DNA from: G963663365 sp963663365
GTDB taxonomy: Bacteria > Hinthialibacterota > Hinthialibacteria > Hinthialibacterales > G963663365
Length of the DNA: 64,000 nucleotides
NCBI GenBank assembly: GCA_963663365.2
Contig: CAXXIH010000004.1
Span: 1,116,001 to 1,180,000 of the forward strand
Reading direction: 5' to 3'
In this document: piece after piece, positions 36,356-45,494 of the stretch
How the letters are laid out: each line of letters begins with the position of its first letter
Position numbering within the stretch: position 1 is the stretch's first letter
The notes under the pieces: generated by a model
Databases searched by the model: none
What the model was told of the DNA's origin: nothing
The model's input: only the letters and a program-made list of their open reading frames with translations
Translations under genes and position numbers: made by a program

Positions 36356-37444
36356 ATGGGACGGACGGGACTCAAATTATCCTATTTTGTGCTGTATGCC
36401 TCTGCCTTGTTTCTCTTGGCAGGATGCGATCAGGACGATTTTATCCTGGATTCTCCTTTTTTGCATCATGCGCATGTTCAGGCCGGGATTGATTGCGTGA
36501 TGTGCCATGTCCAGGATGCGGAGGCGATGACCTTTCCTTCAACGCGCACCTGCACGTATTGCCATGAAATATCCGCCAGAAAACACCCAGGAAGTCTGTG
36601 TGCCGAGTGTCATAATGTAGATGCGGCATTTGCGCAAAGCACTGCGCCGATCCATCACCGGGCTTTGGAAATCTTCGATGCTCCCCGTCCGGCGTCTTTT
36701 GAAGATGTACATTTCAAGCACGCGGTCCATGTTTCCAAGCCGGAAGATTGCTTGGTTTGTCATGGCGAATTCAAGCGGAAAAACCTGAAGTCCATTAAAT
36801 TGCCAACCATGCCTGAAGCAATGGCGTTTTTTGAGAAGCCGGGCCGGGAAGTACAGCCTTGTTCAACGTGTCATCTCCGCTATGACCAAGACCTGGCTCC
36901 CGCTACTCATGAATCAAGCACCTGGATCCGGGAGCATGGACTGAGTTCGGAATTTGAAGGAACACAGTACTGCCAATACTGCCATGGGGAGAATACGTGT
37001 ACGGCTTGTCATGAAGTGATGAAGCCGCGGAGCCATACTGCACTGTTCCGTCTGGAGACACATGGCCTGGAAGCCGAGTGGGGCCGGGAGCGGTGTATGA
37101 CTTGTCATCAAGTTGATTTCTGCCGGTCATGCCATAGTGAAGTGCAGCCGCGAAGCCACGCTGCGGGATTCGGCCCGCCGACAAACAATCATTGTTTCAG
37201 TTGTCATGTTGAGCGGGACGAAAGAGCAAATTGTTACGCATGCCACGATCAATCATTGGCGGATACGATCCACACGACATCCGCCCCGATGCCTGACGAT
37301 CCGATCTTTGCCGAGGTGCATGTTTCATCGACGCCGGGATCGCTGTGTATCGATTGCCACGGCCCCTCCGGTGCGGGGCTTTTCCCGCCGGTGCGGCATC
37401 CGATATTGGATGAAACCAGCTGCACGCTTTGCCACCGGTTTTAA
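36356..37444 (+). CDS. Thirteen-heme c-type cytochrome lipoprotein
   Basis: 362 residues, lipobox LLAGC (Cys at about 24), then thirteen CxxCH heme-binding motifs (CVMCH, CTYCH, CAECH, CLVCH, CSTCH, CQYCH, CTACH, CMTCH, CRSCH, CFSCH, CYACH, CIDCH, CTLCH), the last four residues from the C-terminus. Many free His residues could supply sixth ligands. It should carry electrons in the periplasm or on the outer membrane, as in NrfH/DmsE/extracellular respiration pathways. No porin, quinol dehydrogenase or heme-maturation gene adjoins it, so its redox partner is elsewhere. No convincing ribosome site precedes the chosen ATG; the lipobox supports the frame and approximate start. Confidence 0.92.
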   Translation: MGRTGLKLSYFVLYASALFLLAGCDQDDFILDSPFLHHAHVQAGIDCVMCHVQDAEAMTFPSTRTCTYCHEISARKHPGSLCAECHNVDAAFAQSTAPIHHRALEIFDAPRPASFEDVHFKHAVHVSKPEDCLVCHGEFKRKNLKSIKLPTMPEAMAFFEKPGREVQPCSTCHLRYDQDLAPATHESSTWIREHGLSSEFEGTQYCQYCHGENTCTACHEVMKPRSHTALFRLETHGLEAEWGRERCMTCHQVDFCRSCHSEVQPRSHAAGFGPPTNNHCFSCHVERDERANCYACHDQSLADTIHTTSAPMPDDPIFAEVHVSSTPGSLCIDCHGPSGAGLFPPVRHPILDETSCTLCHRF

Positions 37445-37464
37445 AGGATATTTGGATTAGAAAA

Positions 37465-37499
37465 AAAGGGCTGTATCTTTCGATACAGCTCTTTGTACT
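37465..37499 (+). terminator. Terminator after the multiheme cytochrome
   Basis: A 13-bp stem (AAAGGGCTGTATC pairing with GATACAGCTCTTT, one wobble) around a four-base loop, followed by GTACTTTT. The A-run on the left side means it could also work on the minus strand. Confidence 0.75.
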
Positions 37500-37502
37500 T
37501 TT

Positions 37503-39173
37503 ATGCCAATTGTGCTTGGAGATAAGAAACAGATCGTGTGGAAATGGTATAGAAACAGCATAAAAAACGGATTGATTCTTATCCTAATCGGGATCGTATG
37601 GGGAGGCGCCGTGCAGGCAAAAGCGGAGCCGTTGCAGGAAATCGCTTTTCATGGGATCCGTCCGTGCGATCCACGGGGACGTGACGGTTTGGCGAATCCG
37701 GAGCGCGGGCTGCGTATCGAGACGTTGTTTTCCGAGCCGGAAGGCGGAGCGGTCTGGGGACCGGCGTATCACCTCAAAGGCAAAGTCTCTCCCGGATATT
37801 CGGATGATTGGTGGATACAAGATGCGGCCCATTACGAAAATCACGGGCTGACACTGGCGCAAACCTATTGCTACCTGGACCGTTTTACCGATCAGCCTAT
37901 CTCAAATGAAAAACTGGAATTGCTTCAGAAAAGCCTAAACGAACTCCGAAAACACGGCTGGAAATGCCTCCTGCGATTTGCCTACGAAAAGGATACCAAG
38001 CGCACTTGCGGACCGGCACTGGATACGATTCTTTCGCATATTGAGCAATTGAAGCCGATTATCCATCAAAATACAGATGTAATTTATGTATTGCAGGCCG
38101 GATTTGTGGGAGCATGGGGCGAATGGCACAGTTCCGCTCATGAATTGGAAAAGGACCATGAAGCGCTGGCAAAAATCACTGCAAAGGTTTTAGAGATTCC
38201 GCCTGATCGGCGGATGACACAAGTACGGGTTCCTAAATATAAACGTTGGGTACTGAGCAAGTTGTTGATTTCCGGCGGTCTTATGAAAGGCATACAGGAG
38301 ACAGCATATTCAAACCATCCGGCGGCCCGGATCGGTTTTCATAACGATGGTTTTTTGGCCCATACCACAGATGGGGGAACCTGGCCTGAGCCTCCATACT
38401 TTGCCAATCCCGGCAATCCCGAGTTTGACATCATGACCGAGGAGAGCGCCTTTGTTCCGGTCGATGGCGAGCTCTTTTGGGGGGATCAGGGGGGTGTTAT
38501 CGATGGACTTCGAGCCGCCGCCCGCCTGCGGCTGCACCACTACACCAGCTTCAGCATCGCGCACAGTTTTTCGGAACGGGAAGGCAAACCCTATTCCATC
38601 GATAATTGGATGAAAGCTCCTTTGACCCTAGAAGATGCACGCCGCGAGAAATTGCCCATCGCCAATGGATATTTTGAAAACGAGTCCGGAGATTCAGTAG
38701 CGCGTACTCAGTTTGAATATATCCGGGATCATTTGGGATATCGTCTCGAGTTGCAGCGTGCGCAATTACCGGTTTCTCTCAAGCGCGGGGGTGAATTGAA
38801 TGTTCGCTTGCAGCTGATCAATCGCGGGTTTTCGGCTCCGGTCAATCTGCGTCGAATTTATCTTCTGCTGATTTCCAGCGAGGGATTTGTCAAAGAATTT
38901 CCAATCGATGCGGATCTCAGAGATTGGCAGCCGTGGCAGCCCGGGGACTCTGAATTTAAGCCGCTACGGCATGGGATTACTTGCCGTGTTGGTATTCCGG
39001 CGGATATTTCTCCCGGACAATATCAATTGGCTTTGTGGATGCCGGATACCGGAGAACAGATTCGGCTCGATCCTCGTTACGCGATCCGTTTGGCCAATCG
39101 AGATACAGCGTGGTGGACCAATCAGCATGGAGAATACGGCGCGAATGTTTTTGCGGCCATTCGAGTGGAATGA
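37503..39173 (+). CDS. Secreted DUF4874/DUF4832 protein
   Basis: 556 residues. An N-terminal hydrophobic signal (about 20-37, GLILILIGIVWGG, ending VQAKA) precedes a domain starting NPERGLR with ENHGLTLAQTYCYLDRF, GWKCLLRFAYEKD, and LQAGFVGAWGEWH (DUF4874), then a DUF4832-type region (VRVPKYKR, SRIGFHNDGFLA-like ARIGFHNDGFLAHT, ELFWGDQGG) and a C-terminal beta-sandwich. The pattern resembles a TIM-barrel glycosidase, with Glu in GAWGEWH a candidate catalytic residue; these families are uncharacterised. The annotated ATG lacks a ribosome site and touches the terminator hairpin, so a start 10-12 codons later is possible. Confidence 0.8.
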   Translation: MPIVLGDKKQIVWKWYRNSIKNGLILILIGIVWGGAVQAKAEPLQEIAFHGIRPCDPRGRDGLANPERGLRIETLFSEPEGGAVWGPAYHLKGKVSPGYSDDWWIQDAAHYENHGLTLAQTYCYLDRFTDQPISNEKLELLQKSLNELRKHGWKCLLRFAYEKDTKRTCGPALDTILSHIEQLKPIIHQNTDVIYVLQAGFVGAWGEWHSSAHELEKDHEALAKITAKVLEIPPDRRMTQVRVPKYKRWVLSKLLISGGLMKGIQETAYSNHPAARIGFHNDGFLAHTTDGGTWPEPPYFANPGNPEFDIMTEESAFVPVDGELFWGDQGGVIDGLRAAARLRLHHYTSFSIAHSFSEREGKPYSIDNWMKAPLTLEDARREKLPIANGYFENESGDSVARTQFEYIRDHLGYRLELQRAQLPVSLKRGGELNVRLQLINRGFSAPVNLRRIYLLLISSEGFVKEFPIDADLRDWQPWQPGDSEFKPLRHGITCRVGIPADISPGQYQLALWMPDTGEQIRLDPRYAIRLANRDTAWWTNQHGEYGANVFAAIRVE

Positions 39174-39265
39174 CAATATATTTGGCTAGAGGAGTTTTGT
39201 TCGGCTATTGTGTGAATACGTTTAGCGCCGGTAGACGATTTGCAGGGAGTGCCGAGGCGATGACC

Positions 39266-40183
39266 ATGAGTTTGGATGGACGGATGATAGGAAGAGTAGG
39301 TAATACCATAATCAGCTCATATATATGCTTGTTTTTTTATGCAAGCATTCTTTGGCTGTTACCGGGTGCTCATGCGGCGGAACCTTGGACCGCAAACGGT
39401 GTATTGGAAGCTTCGCAAACCGCCGATGCCGGACTTTTGTATCAGCGGTTTCTTTATCAGCAGGATGAAGCAAATCCGGTGCGGGTTCATGTTTTGACCG
39501 TAAGCGATCTGTCTGTATACCGGCTGAATGTGATGGGCTGCTATGGGGCACTCATACAACCCTCCGTTTTCGCCCGGCAATCGGGGGCTGTGGCGGCGGT
39601 TAACGGCGGTTTTTTTCTTAAAGACGCCCGGCAAGGGATCGGATTGGTTGAATACAACCGGCGTGTGTTGTTTGCGCCGTCCAAACGAACGGCCTACTCG
39701 GGGACTTTAGGTTTGCACCCGAAAGGAATTTTAATTGACTGGATTCGGACTGAAGATGTCCAGGATAGGAAAATCACCAAGCCGGATTGGGACACATGCT
39801 ATGCGAGTTTGGCGGCCGGGCCGATTTTGGTAAAAGACGCCACACTTACGCTACCCGTAAATCCCCAGGGATTTACGAAATTAACCACTAAGGAGCCACG
39901 CACCGCGATTGGGGAAAAAGCGGATGGAACTGTGCTTTTGGTTGTTGTGGATGGACGTCAACCACAATGGAGCACAGGACTTTCCCTTATGGAGTTGGGA
40001 GAGTTGTTTTTGGCATACGACGCCCAATCGGCGTTAAATCTTGATGGAGGGGGCTCTTCGGTGATGGTCCTGGAGCATGAAATTGTAAATCATCCCTCCG
40101 ATGGAGCGATTTTCGGCCAAGCGGGTATTGAACGAGCTGTGTCTACAGCCGTGGGTGTGTTCCGCAAAAAAACAGAGCCGTGA
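39266..40183 (+). CDS. Phosphodiester glycosidase (NAGPA/DUF2233) family exported protein
   Basis: About 305 residues from ATG 39266 (GAGG 8 bases upstream), signal peptide ending GAHAA. Conserved family motifs are present: AAVNGGFFLKD, SLAAGPILV, PRTAIGEKADGTVLLVVVDGRQ, and ALNLDGGGSSVM with NHPSDG near the end. The family includes the lysosomal uncovering enzyme and bacterial exopolysaccharide/spore-coat proteins, which remove N-acetylglucosamine or act on wall polymers. Likely periplasmic glycan processing. It follows the DUF4832 gene by 92 bp and may share its transcript. Confidence 0.9.
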   Translation: MSLDGRMIGRVGNTIISSYICLFFYASILWLLPGAHAAEPWTANGVLEASQTADAGLLYQRFLYQQDEANPVRVHVLTVSDLSVYRLNVMGCYGALIQPSVFARQSGAVAAVNGGFFLKDARQGIGLVEYNRRVLFAPSKRTAYSGTLGLHPKGILIDWIRTEDVQDRKITKPDWDTCYASLAAGPILVKDATLTLPVNPQGFTKLTTKEPRTAIGEKADGTVLLVVVDGRQPQWSTGLSLMELGELFLAYDAQSALNLDGGGSSVMVLEHEIVNHPSDGAIFGQAGIERAVSTAVGVFRKKTEP

Positions 40184-40209
40184 CAGACCGTGGCGGCATC
40201 TTATAAATG

Positions 40210-40965
40210 CTAGACCATTACACGGGCGTCTTTTCTTTTATTGCCTCCGGTGAGTTCCATCCGCCAGCCATGGGAGCGCAATGCGGACATTGAGATTTTG
40301 ACTGCGGCATCGAGTGTGTTCGTTCCCAGATTGATAATGAGATCGTAATCACGAGAATCGTCGATGTGCTTGTGAAAGTACTTTTTGATGAAGTACGCCC
40401 GTTCACGGTCGAACTTAAAGAGCTGATTGCGGGCTTGCTTTTCGTTCAGCCCCTGAATCTGCATAAGGTTTCTGATCCGGACATCATCGGGAGCAACCAA
40501 GCGAATACGATAGGCCACGGAATCGGCGACAAGGTAGTTGGCCCCACGGCCCAGAATTACGACACCACCTTGCATAGAAGCGGCTTTGATCACCTTGCCG
40601 AGCGCTTTGATATAGTCGTCATGGTCGAACGTACGCTGATAGAGAAGGCTTTGCACCCATAGTTCCAGTTCCGAACGACGCCGTTCATCCAACGACTCGA
40701 TAATTTCCCTGCGGACACCGCGATCTCGGGCCATGGCGTCAATCATATTCCGGTCAAAAACGCCGTATCCCAGTGCATGTGCCAAGAGCCTGCAAAATTC
40801 TTGGCCCCGGCAACCATGCTGACGTGAAATGGTGACAATCGGTTTTCGCGGTGTCAGGAACGAAACTCCGAAATCGTCACGTCCGATTTGTGCGCGATCA
40901 ATGGCTTTTTGTTCTACGATCCAGGAATTGACTTGACGGTTAATAATTTCGTTGATGTGGCGCAT
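40210..40965 (-). CDS. Cytidylate-kinase-like family protein
   Basis: About 251 residues from ATG 40965 (GGAGG 8 bases upstream). After about 45 helical N-terminal residues, the kinase-like domain opens with IVTISRQHGCRGQEFCRLLAHALGYGVFDRNMID, the Cytidylate_kin2 pattern in which the usual GxxGxGKS loop is altered. GGVVILGRGANYLV, RIRLVAPDDVRIRNLMQIQGL and REAYFIKKYFHKHIDD-like RERAYFIKKYFH follow. This group is common in anaerobes and is thought to phosphorylate a nucleotide or other small molecule; substrate unproven. Convergent with the NAGPA-like gene (27 bp apart). Confidence 0.85.
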   Translation of the reverse strand: MRHINEIINRQVNSWIVEQKAIDRAQIGRDDFGVSFLTPRKPIVTISRQHGCRGQEFCRLLAHALGYGVFDRNMIDAMARDRGVRREIIESLDERRRSELELWVQSLLYQRTFDHDDYIKALGKVIKAASMQGGVVILGRGANYLVADSVAYRIRLVAPDDVRIRNLMQIQGLNEKQARNQLFKFDRERAYFIKKYFHKHIDDSRDYDLIINLGTNTLDAAVKISMSALRSHGWRMELTGGNKRKDARVMV

Positions 40966-41129
40966 GGTAACAACCTCCTGCTTTTCGGTGTCAACCCGCT
41001 CCACACGGCAAATGTCGTGCGAATAGTATGCGAATAGAAATTAAACGATTTGTACTACCAATGTGTGACGAGTGAATGAGGTTTTGCCGCTAGTAGACCG
41101 CCGTAATTTGAAGGGCCAAGAACGATGAA

Positions 41130-41183
41130 GCCGGGAATTGTGTTTTTCTCACACCCGGTCCCTGTCCGCTGTTTGGTGCGGAC
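41130..41183. other. Two adjacent hairpins downstream of the 30-residue ORF
   Basis: CCGGG/CCCGG arms enclosing GTGTTTTTCTCAC (41131-41157) and GTCCGC/GCGGAC arms around an 8-base loop (41164-41183). They lie 35-90 bases past the stop of the small minus-strand gene and might end its transcript or protect its mRNA. No T-run on the minus strand. The rest of the 40966-41521 gap shows no further feature. Confidence 0.35.
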
Positions 41184-41217
41184 CGGAAAGCGTGCCGCGA
41201 TTCGACCGCTTTGACCT

Positions 41218-41310
41218 TTAATGATGGCGGCGTGTGTACCGTAACCACCAGGTCAAAGGGATATACATGAGCGCCACGAGAACCAGTAATGCGGTAAGAT
41301 CGGACTCCAT
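41218..41310 (-). CDS. Putative 30-residue single-pass membrane protein
   Basis: Too short for ordinary gene calling: ATG 41310 with AGGAG seven bases upstream, stop TAA at 41218. The product begins MESDLTALLVLVALMYI, giving one hydrophobic helix of about 18 residues, followed by PLTWWLRYTRRHH, a Trp-rich interface and a strongly basic tail, as in a real inner-membrane miniprotein with the C-terminus inside. No known miniprotein family (CydX, KdpF, CcoQ-like) matches clearly. Support comes from ribosome site, spacing and topology; there is no homology evidence. Confidence 0.5.
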   Translation of the reverse strand: MESDLTALLVLVALMYIPLTWWLRYTRRHH

Positions 41311-41521
41311 TCTGATTCTCCTTAGCTAGAATCCCAATCTATCTATATTATAACTCGGGGCTCATATCACTTGAAGCATTTTTCATATAGAATTTCCCAT
41401 ACTTCACTTAAGTTACCAATTTAGTAATGTTTAGGAATCCCTTGTCTTTTTGGGTTTTTGGATGAATCTTTGTTCACAAATAATTCCTTCGGGATCAACA
41501 CTGGTGTTGGTGGGAAGTGCT

Positions 41522-42124
41522 ATGCGCAATCGGAATGGGTTTACACTTATTGAATTACTGATCGTTGTTGCGATTATCGGTATTCTTGCCGCGATCGCGG
41601 TTCCGAATTTCATGATGGCCAGTACACGTGCCAAGGTGACACGCATCTATGCCGAGATGCGCAATCTGGATACCGCTTTGACGGCTTATAAGGTGGATCA
41701 TCAATGGTTTCCCTATTTCGATGAATGGGGATTCCCGGCGCAATATAATACCATCTGTTACCGCCTGATCCCGCTTTCAACACCCGTGGCCTACATTGCC
41801 AATGTTGATTTTGCCGATCCCTTTTTGGAGGGTCTTGGGCTGGATGAAGAAGTGTATGGCGATGGAATGCCCCGGTTCTCTTATAACTACCGTAACCATG
41901 AAGTATTTAACGCGGGCGCAATGCCGGCCGGTACATCCCGTTCCTGGATTTTGAACAGTCTCGGCCCGGACAAGCTAAGGGATTCCGGGCTAAAAGTTGA
42001 AATGTGGGCACGCGGACTTACACCGCCAGATGCAGTGATCCTTTACAATCCTAGTAATGGCGTTACCAGCCGGGGGGATATTGTCCGCACCGGCGGCGAA
42101 ACCCGTTTCTCGAACATATTCTAA
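41522..42124 (+). CDS. Prepilin-type pseudopilin (type II secretion/type IV pilus-like)
   Basis: About 200 residues from ATG 41522. The N-terminus MRNRNGFTLIELLIVVAI has the prepilin cleavage site (G before FTLIE, with Glu at +5) and a long hydrophobic helix, then NFMMASTRAKVTRIYAEMRNLDTALTAYKVDHQWFP, the usual start of the globular GspG-like domain. The C-terminal end has SLGPDKLRDSG and YNPSNGVTSRGDIVRTGG, shared with two other genes in this window. Matured by PilD-type peptidase. Whether it forms a secretion or surface filament is unknown. Several in-frame starts lie upstream, but short leaders are typical. Ends 10 bp from the convergent GH38 gene. Confidence 0.92.
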   Translation: MRNRNGFTLIELLIVVAIIGILAAIAVPNFMMASTRAKVTRIYAEMRNLDTALTAYKVDHQWFPYFDEWGFPAQYNTICYRLIPLSTPVAYIANVDFADPFLEGLGLDEEVYGDGMPRFSYNYRNHEVFNAGAMPAGTSRSWILNSLGPDKLRDSGLKVEMWARGLTPPDAVILYNPSNGVTSRGDIVRTGGETRFSNIF

Positions 42125-42134
42125 GCGTCATAAC

Positions 42135-45100
42135 CTAGAACTGAATTTTTAACGTGCGTAAGTCAAAGGGACGGAGCGAAAGCTTCGTCCTTTTGTTTTG
42201 AACAGGCACGGATTCCTGGTCTTCTTCCATTAGATTGCATTCCGCAATTGTCTTTGGAGCGGTTTGGAAAGTAAGCACGGTCTCTGTCCGTTGCCCGTGC
42301 GCTTCATACAGCCGGATCATCAACTCTTTGCCATCTTCCGACTTCTTGATTGTATCGATGATGACGTTCTCACGGTTGACCGAAACCAGTGAAGCGTTCG
42401 GAGGCAGCGGTCCTTTTTGGGCCTCGACTTCTATGGCCATAAGCGGCGTGTTGAGCTCCGCCGCGTTACGTACGACACCGCTCTCCTGCCAGCTGCCGCC
42501 ATGCGGGAAGACGGAATAGACGAAATCGTGTTCGCCCTCATCCGCCTGTTGGTCGGGCAGAATTGTGCCCCGCAGCAGGGAAATGGACATCTCGTTGCCT
42601 TTGATTGCATAACCGTATTTGCAGTCATTGAGCAAAGACACGCCATAACCGGTTTCGCCTAGATCGGCCCAACGTTGCGCAGGCACTTCAAACTGGGCGC
42701 GGTCATACATGGTGTTTTCATGCGTGCTGCGTTCGATAGCGCCGAATTGAATCTCGTAGGTGGCTTTAGGCGAGAGTACTTCCACGGGGAAGATAGCCTT
42801 AAGCAGACGCCGCTTTTCACGCCAATCGGCATGAGTTTTAAAATCAATGCGCGGAGTGTGACGGTATATCGTAATGTCCTGCGTAAGCGTGCAGTTCTCC
42901 CCTTTGCGAACCATATGGACAACAGCGCGGACCGGGCCGGATTCGAGGATTTCGATTGATTCCAGTCCGTCCAAGTCATCGAACTTGGCTTTGTAGTTGT
43001 AGTCGACATCCCATGCCTCCCATTGGCTTGGACGGTCGTGATACATGCGCAAGACATTGGCCGCTTGGCCTTTGGGGACGATTTCGCGCTTATGCCATTT
43101 GTCATAGATGGAGCTGATTTGGCCTTTGCGGTTGAAGCGCAACCGGACATAACCGTTTTCTAAGGTTTTGTTATCGGCGGAGATGGGATTGGAAATTTCT
43201 TCGCCCTTGCCCGCTTTGCGAATCCAGTAGGTGGCATAACCCATCGAGGGAACCTGGCGGGCTAAAAAGACCAGTTTTTTATCTTTGCCCGTTCCCGAAA
43301 CCTGGCAGGGTATGAGCTCTCCGGAAGCATCAATCACGGCCACCGATGAAGCGGATACGCCCTTGGGCAACGGAATTTCCACAACATCCGTACGAGCCCA
43401 TGAGCAGCTGTTGGTAACAACAACCGGCACGCCTTCACCCCGGGTGTCGATACGTTGGGCCAGGTGTTTCAGTGCATCGTTTTGGGCACGATGGGCCGAC
43501 TCTAACGCCTCGGCATACATGGCTTCGGCATCTGTGTAGACCTCAGTGATTGAAGAGCCGGGGAGGATATCGTGGAACTGGTTGAGCAGAACCGTCTTCC
43601 ACGCGTCATATAGTGCTTTTTGCGGATAGGGCTGACGGTGAAGGCTCGCCCAGGCGGATGCGAATTCTGCAGCGCGCAGGGCCGACTCGCATTTCCGGTT
43701 GTAACGTTTGGTCCGGGCCTGTGTGGTTTGGCAGCCCCGGTGCAGTTCCAGATAGAGCTCGCCATTCCAGACCGGCATGGCTTCATGGGGCGTCTTTTCG
43801 TTGACCCGGTCCAGGAATGGTTCGGTCATGCCGAATTCGAGTTTGGGAATTTCCACAAAATCCTTGAGGCGTTTGCCGGTTTCGAGCATTTCGATTGTCG
43901 GGCCGCCGCCGCCATCGCCCCAGCCAAATGAGAATGCAGTCTCATCGACGAGGTCTTTTTGCTTGAATCCCTTCCATTGTTCCCGAATATCTTTGGGCAC
44001 GAGATTGCCGTTATAGTTGAGCTTGGGGAGGTAGGCGAAGATTTTGGTGCCATCGACGCCCTGCCACCAGAAATAGCTGTAGGGGAATTCTTTGTTGTAT
44101 TCGCACCAGCCGATTTTGCTGGTCACGAAGTAGTCGATTCCGGCCTTTTTAAGAATCTGGGGAAGGCTCCAGGTATAGCCGAAAGAATCCGGGAGCCAGG
44201 CCACCCGCGAACGGACACCGAACTCGCGCTCGTAGAAGCGGTTGCCGTATAAGAACTGCCGGATCAGGCTTTCGCCGGAGGGCACGTTGTTATCTTCTTC
44301 GATCCAGCCTGCGCCGCAGATTTCCCAGCGTCCGGCCTTAACCTGTTTTTTGATGCGGGCATAAAGCTCCGGGTAGTGCTCTTTGACATATTCATATAAC
44401 TGCGGCTGGCTCTGAGAAAAGAGATATTCGGGATACTGCTCCATGTACTGAAGCACGGTCGAAAATGTGCGCGCGCATTTGCGTTGGGTTTCGCGCAGGG
44501 GCCACAGCCAGGCGGTGTCGATATGGGAGTGGCCGGTCAAGACGATTTTGCCCCAGCCCTGGCTGCCCTGAAATTCTTTGAGACCGGCCCGGAGATACCG
44601 AGAGGCTTTTTTTACCGATTCGTCAAAAGCCTCGTCATCGGTGATATTGGTGTCCGCCAGCAGTGTGGTTTCGCTCAGTAGATTCAGAATTTTGTTGCGA
44701 TATTGGCTGTCGGATTCCAGTTGTTCGGCGACTTCAAAAGCCACACGAAGATCCCAATACAGATCGTGAGCCGCCTGGTCGAAAACCACCAGCTCCGCCC
44801 GGTCAAAGTTGCAGACAGGAGTATATCCACTCGGTTTCCAGGCGCTGTTATAACTTTCCAAGAGAAGATCGATTTTTTCCCCGCCGCGCGCCTTGTCGGT
44901 CAAACGTACGATATCGCGGTTTTCATCGAGTCCCTGGGCCGGTTTTTTGTTGACGTAAACCAGGCTTTCCCCGCCCGCGTGCAAACGCGCGCAGACCGTT
45001 TTGCCGCGCATGGATTTGGGGATTTTATGCGAAGTCCGGAACCAGACGGTGATGTCAAATCCCTCGCGTCCCCAGGCGGCGCCCGGGCCGATTTCAAAGG

Positions 45101-45287
45101 GTTTCCAGGCGGATTTGCCCCGGCCTGGGAAAGGGGGGATGGCCTGCGGGCCTTGGCCCCGGCCGGTTTGCAGGGCGAGCCAGCCGCCGATAGGGACGGC
45201 ATCGCGGAGAATCCGTTGGCTTAACTCAATTAGACGCTCCCGTATTTGACGGAATTGGATTTCACGTTCGGCTTCGAAAAAAGTCAT
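42135..45287 (-). CDS. Glycoside hydrolase family 38 alpha-mannosidase
   Basis: About 1050 residues from ATG 45287 (GGAGA 8 bases upstream; a longer frame reaches 45455). An N-terminal beta domain precedes the GH38 catalytic barrel: GHSHIDTAWLWP (zinc ligands, about residue 255), WEICGAGWIEEDNNVPSGES, RVAWLPDSFGYTWSLPQIL with the nucleophile Asp at about 366, and WGDGGGGPT. The helical bundle and large beta-sandwich regions follow. Retaining alpha-mannosidase acting on alpha-mannosides, probably in the cytoplasm because no signal is seen. Matches the length and order of bacterial and class II cytosolic enzymes. It sits alone, so oligosaccharide uptake genes must be elsewhere. Confidence 0.95.
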   Translation of the reverse strand: MTFFEAEREIQFRQIRERLIELSQRILRDAVPIGGWLALQTGRGQGPQAIPPFPGRGKSAWKPFEIGPGAAWGREGFDITVWFRTSHKIPKSMRGKTVCARLHAGGESLVYVNKKPAQGLDENRDIVRLTDKARGGEKIDLLLESYNSAWKPSGYTPVCNFDRAELVVFDQAAHDLYWDLRVAFEVAEQLESDSQYRNKILNLLSETTLLADTNITDDEAFDESVKKASRYLRAGLKEFQGSQGWGKIVLTGHSHIDTAWLWPLRETQRKCARTFSTVLQYMEQYPEYLFSQSQPQLYEYVKEHYPELYARIKKQVKAGRWEICGAGWIEEDNNVPSGESLIRQFLYGNRFYEREFGVRSRVAWLPDSFGYTWSLPQILKKAGIDYFVTSKIGWCEYNKEFPYSYFWWQGVDGTKIFAYLPKLNYNGNLVPKDIREQWKGFKQKDLVDETAFSFGWGDGGGGPTIEMLETGKRLKDFVEIPKLEFGMTEPFLDRVNEKTPHEAMPVWNGELYLELHRGCQTTQARTKRYNRKCESALRAAEFASAWASLHRQPYPQKALYDAWKTVLLNQFHDILPGSSITEVYTDAEAMYAEALESAHRAQNDALKHLAQRIDTRGEGVPVVVTNSCSWARTDVVEIPLPKGVSASSVAVIDASGELIPCQVSGTGKDKKLVFLARQVPSMGYATYWIRKAGKGEEISNPISADNKTLENGYVRLRFNRKGQISSIYDKWHKREIVPKGQAANVLRMYHDRPSQWEAWDVDYNYKAKFDDLDGLESIEILESGPVRAVVHMVRKGENCTLTQDITIYRHTPRIDFKTHADWREKRRLLKAIFPVEVLSPKATYEIQFGAIERSTHENTMYDRAQFEVPAQRWADLGETGYGVSLLNDCKYGYAIKGNEMSISLLRGTILPDQQADEGEHDFVYSVFPHGGSWQESGVVRNAAELNTPLMAIEVEAQKGPLPPNASLVSVNRENVIIDTIKKSEDGKELMIRLYEAHGQRTETVLTFQTAPKTIAECNLMEEDQESVPVQNKRTKLSLRPFDLRTLKIQF

Positions 45288-45434
45288 GCAAACAGTCTCC
45301 AGGGCGCTATCGCGGAGGAATTCATAGGGAGCGGAAAGTATGCGGGAAGGCCGGACGGACAACAACGGAGCCCGGGGGAGATGGGAAATGGGAAACGAGA
45401 GGCTGGGGAGAAAAAGCCCGGGAAATTGGCGGAC

Positions 45435-45466
45435 AAAAAAACGCCCAATGAGCACTATTGGGCGTT
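45435..45466 (-). terminator. Rho-independent terminator, left paralog copy
   Basis: On the minus strand: AACGCCCAAT, loop, ATTGGGCGTT, then a T-run of at least six. A 10-bp stem, about 30 bases after the stop of the 45495 gene. An identical copy follows the second paralog. Confidence 0.9.
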
Positions 45467-45494
45467 AATAAAATCGATATTGTAAAAGGTTGAT

